64,000 nucleotides of DNA from Unio delphinus (Eukaryota; Mollusca; Bivalvia; Unionida; Unionidae), in NCBI GenBank assembly GCA_029339505.1, contig JAQISU010000097.1:7339001-7403000 (forward strand). The letters run 5' to 3'. The position numbers and the translations under genes are program-made. The stretch's first letter is position 1; every line of letters starts with the position of its first letter. Shown in pieces: positions 59,809 through 64,000 of this stretch. The notes beneath the pieces are model-generated. The model made no database searches and was not told the DNA's origin. It saw only the letters and a list, made by a program, of their open reading frames with translations.

Positions 59809-59963
59809 TCAAGAAGGGATACTTAAAGTACACCAATTTTCTATAGTTGTTGCTTGGTTTTTTTCTTGCTGAAGCCTCTTCATGTTCATTAGTTTTATTC
59901 GGACTTTGTTGTAAGGTGCTTTGATTTTGCTTTCAAGTATCCATTGTTCCACTGCTGTTTTAC
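59809..59963 (-). CDS. Terminal coding exon of an unrecognised minus-strand gene
   Basis: After acceptor CTTTCAG (59964-59970) the frame completes a split Gly codon. It reads K-T-A-V-E-Q-W-I-L-E-S-K-I-K-A-P-Y, then M-K-R-L-Q-Q-E-K-N, and stops at TGA 59809-59811. It is 155 nt. The phase matches the donor of the exon at 61350-61442, and only one frame is open across both. The Lys-rich C-terminus has no transmembrane segment. I do not recognise the family. Confidence 0.6.
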
Positions 59964-61349
59964 CTGAAAGAGAGACCAGAGACTAATACTGCATCCCAAT
60001 GCAATGAACTAGACAACAATCTTGCAGGTGTTGGGCCTGTTTTGCAGTGCTTTTACTGAGCTTGTACTCCAAACAGCGTATATACCTTGATATTTCTCTA
60101 TCTCTCTGATTTATTTGGATTCATATTTAATCAGTTTTCTTTGCAGTCTGCATGCATGAATACTAAATTCTAAATGTTGCGTTAATAAATTACATAGGAA
60201 GAAGAATATTATTTATATTCCATTATCATTTACGAACAACTTTATTTTAAACCTGTGAAGACCAGTCGATTAGCAACAAAACTCTTGATACCAATATTCT
60301 TTAACTTATATAATTCTGATAATTTCTTTGAAACAACTTTATGAAAAAGCATGTTTCTGTTCAGTGTTAGCAAATATATCGATACTCCATTGCTCATTCA
60401 CAAAACATGTAGATTTCACACAATCAAATTTGCCTTATTACCAATAAATGCAAGGATGAAAAAATGAACTACATAGTATCATTATAAAACAGTTATATGA
60501 ACAGATATTATGTACATGAACATGTAGATTCACAGCACAACATTTTATATTCAGGCATTAGCAATTTTTCAAACATTGCATCGATCAATGCATCCTTTGA
60601 AAATGAAACAAATGAGCTGCAGCAAAATAATAACAAAAAACCTGATGACCACTTAACATATGCATATACTATATGACTAGATACAACCCACAAAGTTTAG
60701 TAACTTTAGCTGTGAGTTATTGTGCAGAAACAGTTTTCCTTCTTTCACCTTGGCCTTTGCATGTTTCAACAACTATTAAAGTTATTGTGCAAAAGCCTAA
60801 CAGTCTTGTGGCAGCAGTATACATATTGCTTAAAAAATTTAAATCTAAAATACCCCTATCTGTATAAGACATGAGATAATAACAGACCATGTCCATGGTA
60901 GATACCTTTGTGTTGATTTTATCCCACAAAGGCACATTTTACCCTAGTTTGCATTACTGGGAGAAGGGCAAACAAGGAGCTTCAATAACTATGCCTCAAC
61001 ACTTTAAACATCAAATCAGCATAATTGAAAAAGAGTTAAATTGGTCCAAATGATCTAATCCAGCAAATACAAGATCCTTCTTACATCATTTGCATCTCTT
61101 TTCCTGAACAAAACTGAAGTAGAAAAAAAAAAAAAACAAGGTCCAGATGACTGTACATAGACAACTATACACCTCAATACATGACTATTTCTGAATTTGC
61201 ACTAAAAGCAACCTGTTCACAGATATAGCTGTTGGGGGCACTGCTGTAATTCCGCATTACGGAGTATTCAGTACCAAGAGGAAAAAAAAAGTACAAAAAA
61301 TGTATGCAAGGTTGTACTGAACAAAATGTATACTATGTAAGAGCAGTAC

Positions 61350-61442
61350 CTGGAAGGCTGCAGCCATAAGCAATATTAATCCAGTCAATGAATGAATCTT
61401 TTAAAACTTTCGTCATTTGGGCATCCCAGTGAAACCTTTGAT
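61350..61442 (-). CDS. Internal exon of the same minus-strand gene
   Basis: 93 nt. The acceptor TATTACAG is at 61443-61450 and the donor GTACTG starts at 61349. The only open frame reads Q-R-F-H-W-D-A-Q-M-T-K-V-L-K-D-S-F, then D-W-I-N-I-A-Y-G-C-S-L-P. The other two frames contain stops. It starts and ends in phase 1, which joins to GAT (Asp) upstream and GGT (Gly) downstream. Trp/His-rich, helix-prone sequence of this kind looks like a real conserved exon. The family is unknown to me. Confidence 0.6.
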
Positions 61443-61609
61443 CTGTAATAACAATTGAATATTTAAATATATTTCTTGCCTGCATACATGTAGCTGGTAA
61501 AGTTGTTACACAATGGTAGAGGATAAATCTTCATGAAACAAAATTAATTGCTACCCTTCTTCATCATTTGTTAGTCTTTTAATGCAGGTTCACTAGAAGC
61601 ATAAAAACT

Positions 61610-61663
61610 AAGGCAATTGTGAATCCCTATGCTTTTTATAGCATATGGATTCACAATTGCCTT
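61610..61663. repeat. 54-bp near-perfect hairpin
   Basis: The arm 'aaggcaattgtgaatcc' (61610-61626) is exactly complementary to 61647-61663. After one mismatch the pairing continues with 'tatgc/gcata', leaving a loop of about eight bases. The sequence 'tttttatagcata' recurs 3' of it at 61672-61686. It could be a tiny fold-back element, a template-switch scar or a transcribed hairpin. Confidence 0.85.
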
Positions 61664-61709
61664 GTTGGTTTTTTTTTATAGCATATTCCATTACCCACCC
61701 CATACTCAC

Positions 61710-61746
61710 CCTCACCAGCAGTGACCCAGACATTAAAATGCAGTAT
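61710..61746 (-). CDS. Candidate 37-nt exon, third from the end of the minus-strand gene
   Basis: Flanked by CAG (61747-61749) and the strong donor GTGAGTATG starting at 61709. It reads I-L-H-F-N-V-W-V-T-A-G-E plus one base, and phase 1 joins it to the next exon as G-E-D-Q-R-F-H-W. A stop (TGA) lies in the same frame just upstream of the acceptor, consistent with an exon boundary. The acceptor's pyrimidine tract is weak. The exon is very short, so this call rests on phase agreement. Confidence 0.45.
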
Positions 61747-61749
61747 CTG

Positions 61750-64000
61750 TCACATACATGACATGTCTTTTCCTATGATCAGATATATTCACTTTGGTCA
61801 AATGTCATTAAAAAATGTCATTATATGCAATTGCTGTATTTTTACCTGTCTCCCTCCCTTAGAGGGAGGTAGGAATGACACGCCTCTTGCTCAAAGTCAT
61901 CCACACATGGGCAAGATAATTAATAAATTGTGTGGATTTCCAATCAGCCATTAGGATGAAGGTGCAGTAACAGATGGATTGACAGACAGACAGAGGAAGG
62001 ATAATAATATGTCTATATTTTTTAATATATAAAAAGCATGGGAATAATAATTGGTATTTCCCTTAATGGGAAATGGGGATACTGAGCTTTAGTTGTTGGG
62101 AGACCCCTGAGATTTTAAGATCTATCATTAAAATCAATATAGCCATATCCTCTTTAAGTTGAAAATAGCTTTCAGAAATCACGATGATCTACATACAACC
62201 AGCAATATCCCACATTATTTGGCAGGTGAAGTCTGGAGGAATGTTGACAAAATATCCAAAGAGTGTGTCACTACCACCCAAAAAATGAAGTCCAATGTGG
62301 CATCAGAGCAAAGATGAGAACAGTAAAGATCAGCAATATCATTGATGTTTAGTAACCACCAACCTCAATTAGTCACAAAATTACTAAAAAAAAGGAAAGT
62401 GTGTATCTAAATGGGAGATATAGCTAATGATAATGAAATCAAAGGAGACACAAGCAGCAATGAGAAAAATGTGAAGCAAGAGCGTGATGATATTACCTTG
62501 GACAATATTTGGAGGCAGTGGACCATAGGTACAAGGACAATAAAAAAGGCAACTGTGCTATAACATCCCTTACAGGCACCAAATATCAGGTGACATGGTG
62601 TTCATTCCCAGCTAATATTAAAGGGTGAATAATGTAGATAATATAGATGCATGTAATTCATATTTCTTCTAAATAAGAAATTAATAATAATGGGCTTCAG
62701 TTAGGCACAAAAAATACCTAAACCAAAGAAAGCATGTTGAATCAGTTTTCAAACTTGTAAACTTTACTGGGAGAAATTATTAAAGTACTTCTAGTTAAAT
62801 TTGCATCAAGACTGAGGGCTAATATGATAATTCACAAATCTTTTCTTATTTTCATACACCATCACTAACATTGTGGGTTTCTATTTATTGAAATGTTATG
62901 TCTGGTGTAAGGGAGATAACTGAATGATATGCATAAGGTGTGTACTTTCCTCCAATATATTCATGTAATACACATGAATTCAAGAACACATGTATTAACT
63001 TCAATGCAATTAAATTATCCAAAAATGTATTACTGATAAAGTGAGAACCTAAAATCCAGGATTATATATATATAGTCGAGACCTCAAGAATGATTATGTA
63101 ACTAACTAGAGAATCGCATTTTTAATTTCAAGACACAAAAGTTTACAAATAAAGACAAGTAGAGTAGGACAATTAAAATCAAAATAGGAAGGAATACCAT
63201 ATCTTTAGCAAACTACCTAAAATACTTATACCAGAATATTCTTTATGATACAAGTGAACTATCTACACATGGACCAGGAGTGTCCTCTATCCTGGTCTAT
63301 AACATGCTTTACAAGAACAAAAAAGTTGTATTTTATCCATGATTTTTCATCTTTTGCGCATAAAATAGTCAATATTTGGCTAAAATTAACTATATTAACT
63401 TTACATAACTTTTTTTTGGCCTGTATGCTAATATTTTTGGAGCTGACTACACAGTCACAAAGCCATCAGTCTATATATGTTATACATATAGTTACAAAAG
63501 CCCCATTCCAAAGCTAATGTGTGTTATTTTCTACATTTTCTATGTAAAAGTCTGTCAATATTAGACCAAAACATCTCAATATCCATTGTTTAACCAAATG
63601 ACACTATGACAGTATATAAATGGTGGCTATGTATACTCGTAACTATGGATACACTGTGAAGCTGGTATTATCTTTTAGGTATCATGGTACCAATTGTTTT
63701 TCCATAGACCTCAATGCTAATATCTGGAGAGATAAATATATTTTCTATCCTAATTTAGCGTGCATCTCACACACTGTTATAGAGAACAATGTTAGATTGT
63801 CAATTTGACGATGACAAAACCAGGTACTCCATTGCATTTAAGAGAGATAACTCTGCTGGAACTAGACAGGGGTATGAGTTATCTAGTCACAACATACATA
63901 TTTTCAGTCATGTGTATTACATTTTCGAAAAATCATAAAAAATACAAAATTTGATCTATTTAGGAATTAGCATAAATTCACATGTTGCCAAGTGGCTAAA
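61750..64000. other. No supported gene; probably intron or upstream DNA of the minus-strand gene
   Basis: AT-rich sequence without tandem arrays or recognised transposon ends. I looked for an exon that would join in phase 0 to the exon at 61710-61746 and found none I would defend; further exons are expected to the right of the window. Short runs (poly-A at 62386, TATA at 63064) are trivial. Confidence 0.45.

Noticed and set aside
60673..60935. Open frames on both strands at 60.7-60.9 kb
   Set aside because: They fall in an intron of the minus-strand gene, overlap each other and show no family resemblance or splice sites.

Overview
The window is AT-rich eukaryotic genomic DNA with spliced genes, GT-AG introns, kilobase-scale introns and a heavy load of tandem repeats, SINEs, MITEs and decayed transposons. 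The protein sequence of the main gene and the mix of tRNA-derived SINEs suggest a lophotrochozoan invertebrate, most likely a mollusc. That assignment is an inference from recalled family resemblance.

Main gene (minus strand, 1-38658): the 5' part of a conventional kinesin heavy chain (KIF5/KHC) gene. Eight coding exons can be placed to the base. They join in phase into the first 246 residues of the motor domain (P-loop, switch I, switch II), and the gene runs off the left edge. The ATG is at 38658; intron 1 is 24.8 kb. The introns are filled with tandem arrays, SINEs, a LINE fragment carrying a nested MITE, and hAT-type elements, two of which have 8-bp target-site duplications. The exon 6 donor site lies at the end of an array in which about 70 bp of exon end plus donor is repeated about eleven times.

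38.7-41.4 kb: the KHC upstream region, with a palindromic CRE-like site, then two small plus-strand open stretches. Each encodes an N-terminal membrane anchor and each ends in a phase-1 splice donor. They could be alternative first exons of a divergent gene, but this is tentative.

41.9-50.6 kb: a decayed Maverick/Polinton-type element. On the plus strand are remnants of a protein-primed family B DNA polymerase, a retroviral-like integrase with chromodomain, a 'PLLR'-motif hypothetical protein and an F54H12.2-like protein. On the minus strand are a small glycine/basic protein and a second structural-type protein. All carry stops or frameshifts. The polymerase-integrase part is visibly more GC-rich than its surroundings.

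50.6-64 kb: mostly non-coding repeats, a second LINE 3' fragment, two clusters of the same dispersed repeat that flanks the kinesin satellite, and the last three exons (61746 down to 59809) of an unrecognised minus-strand gene whose splice phases agree.
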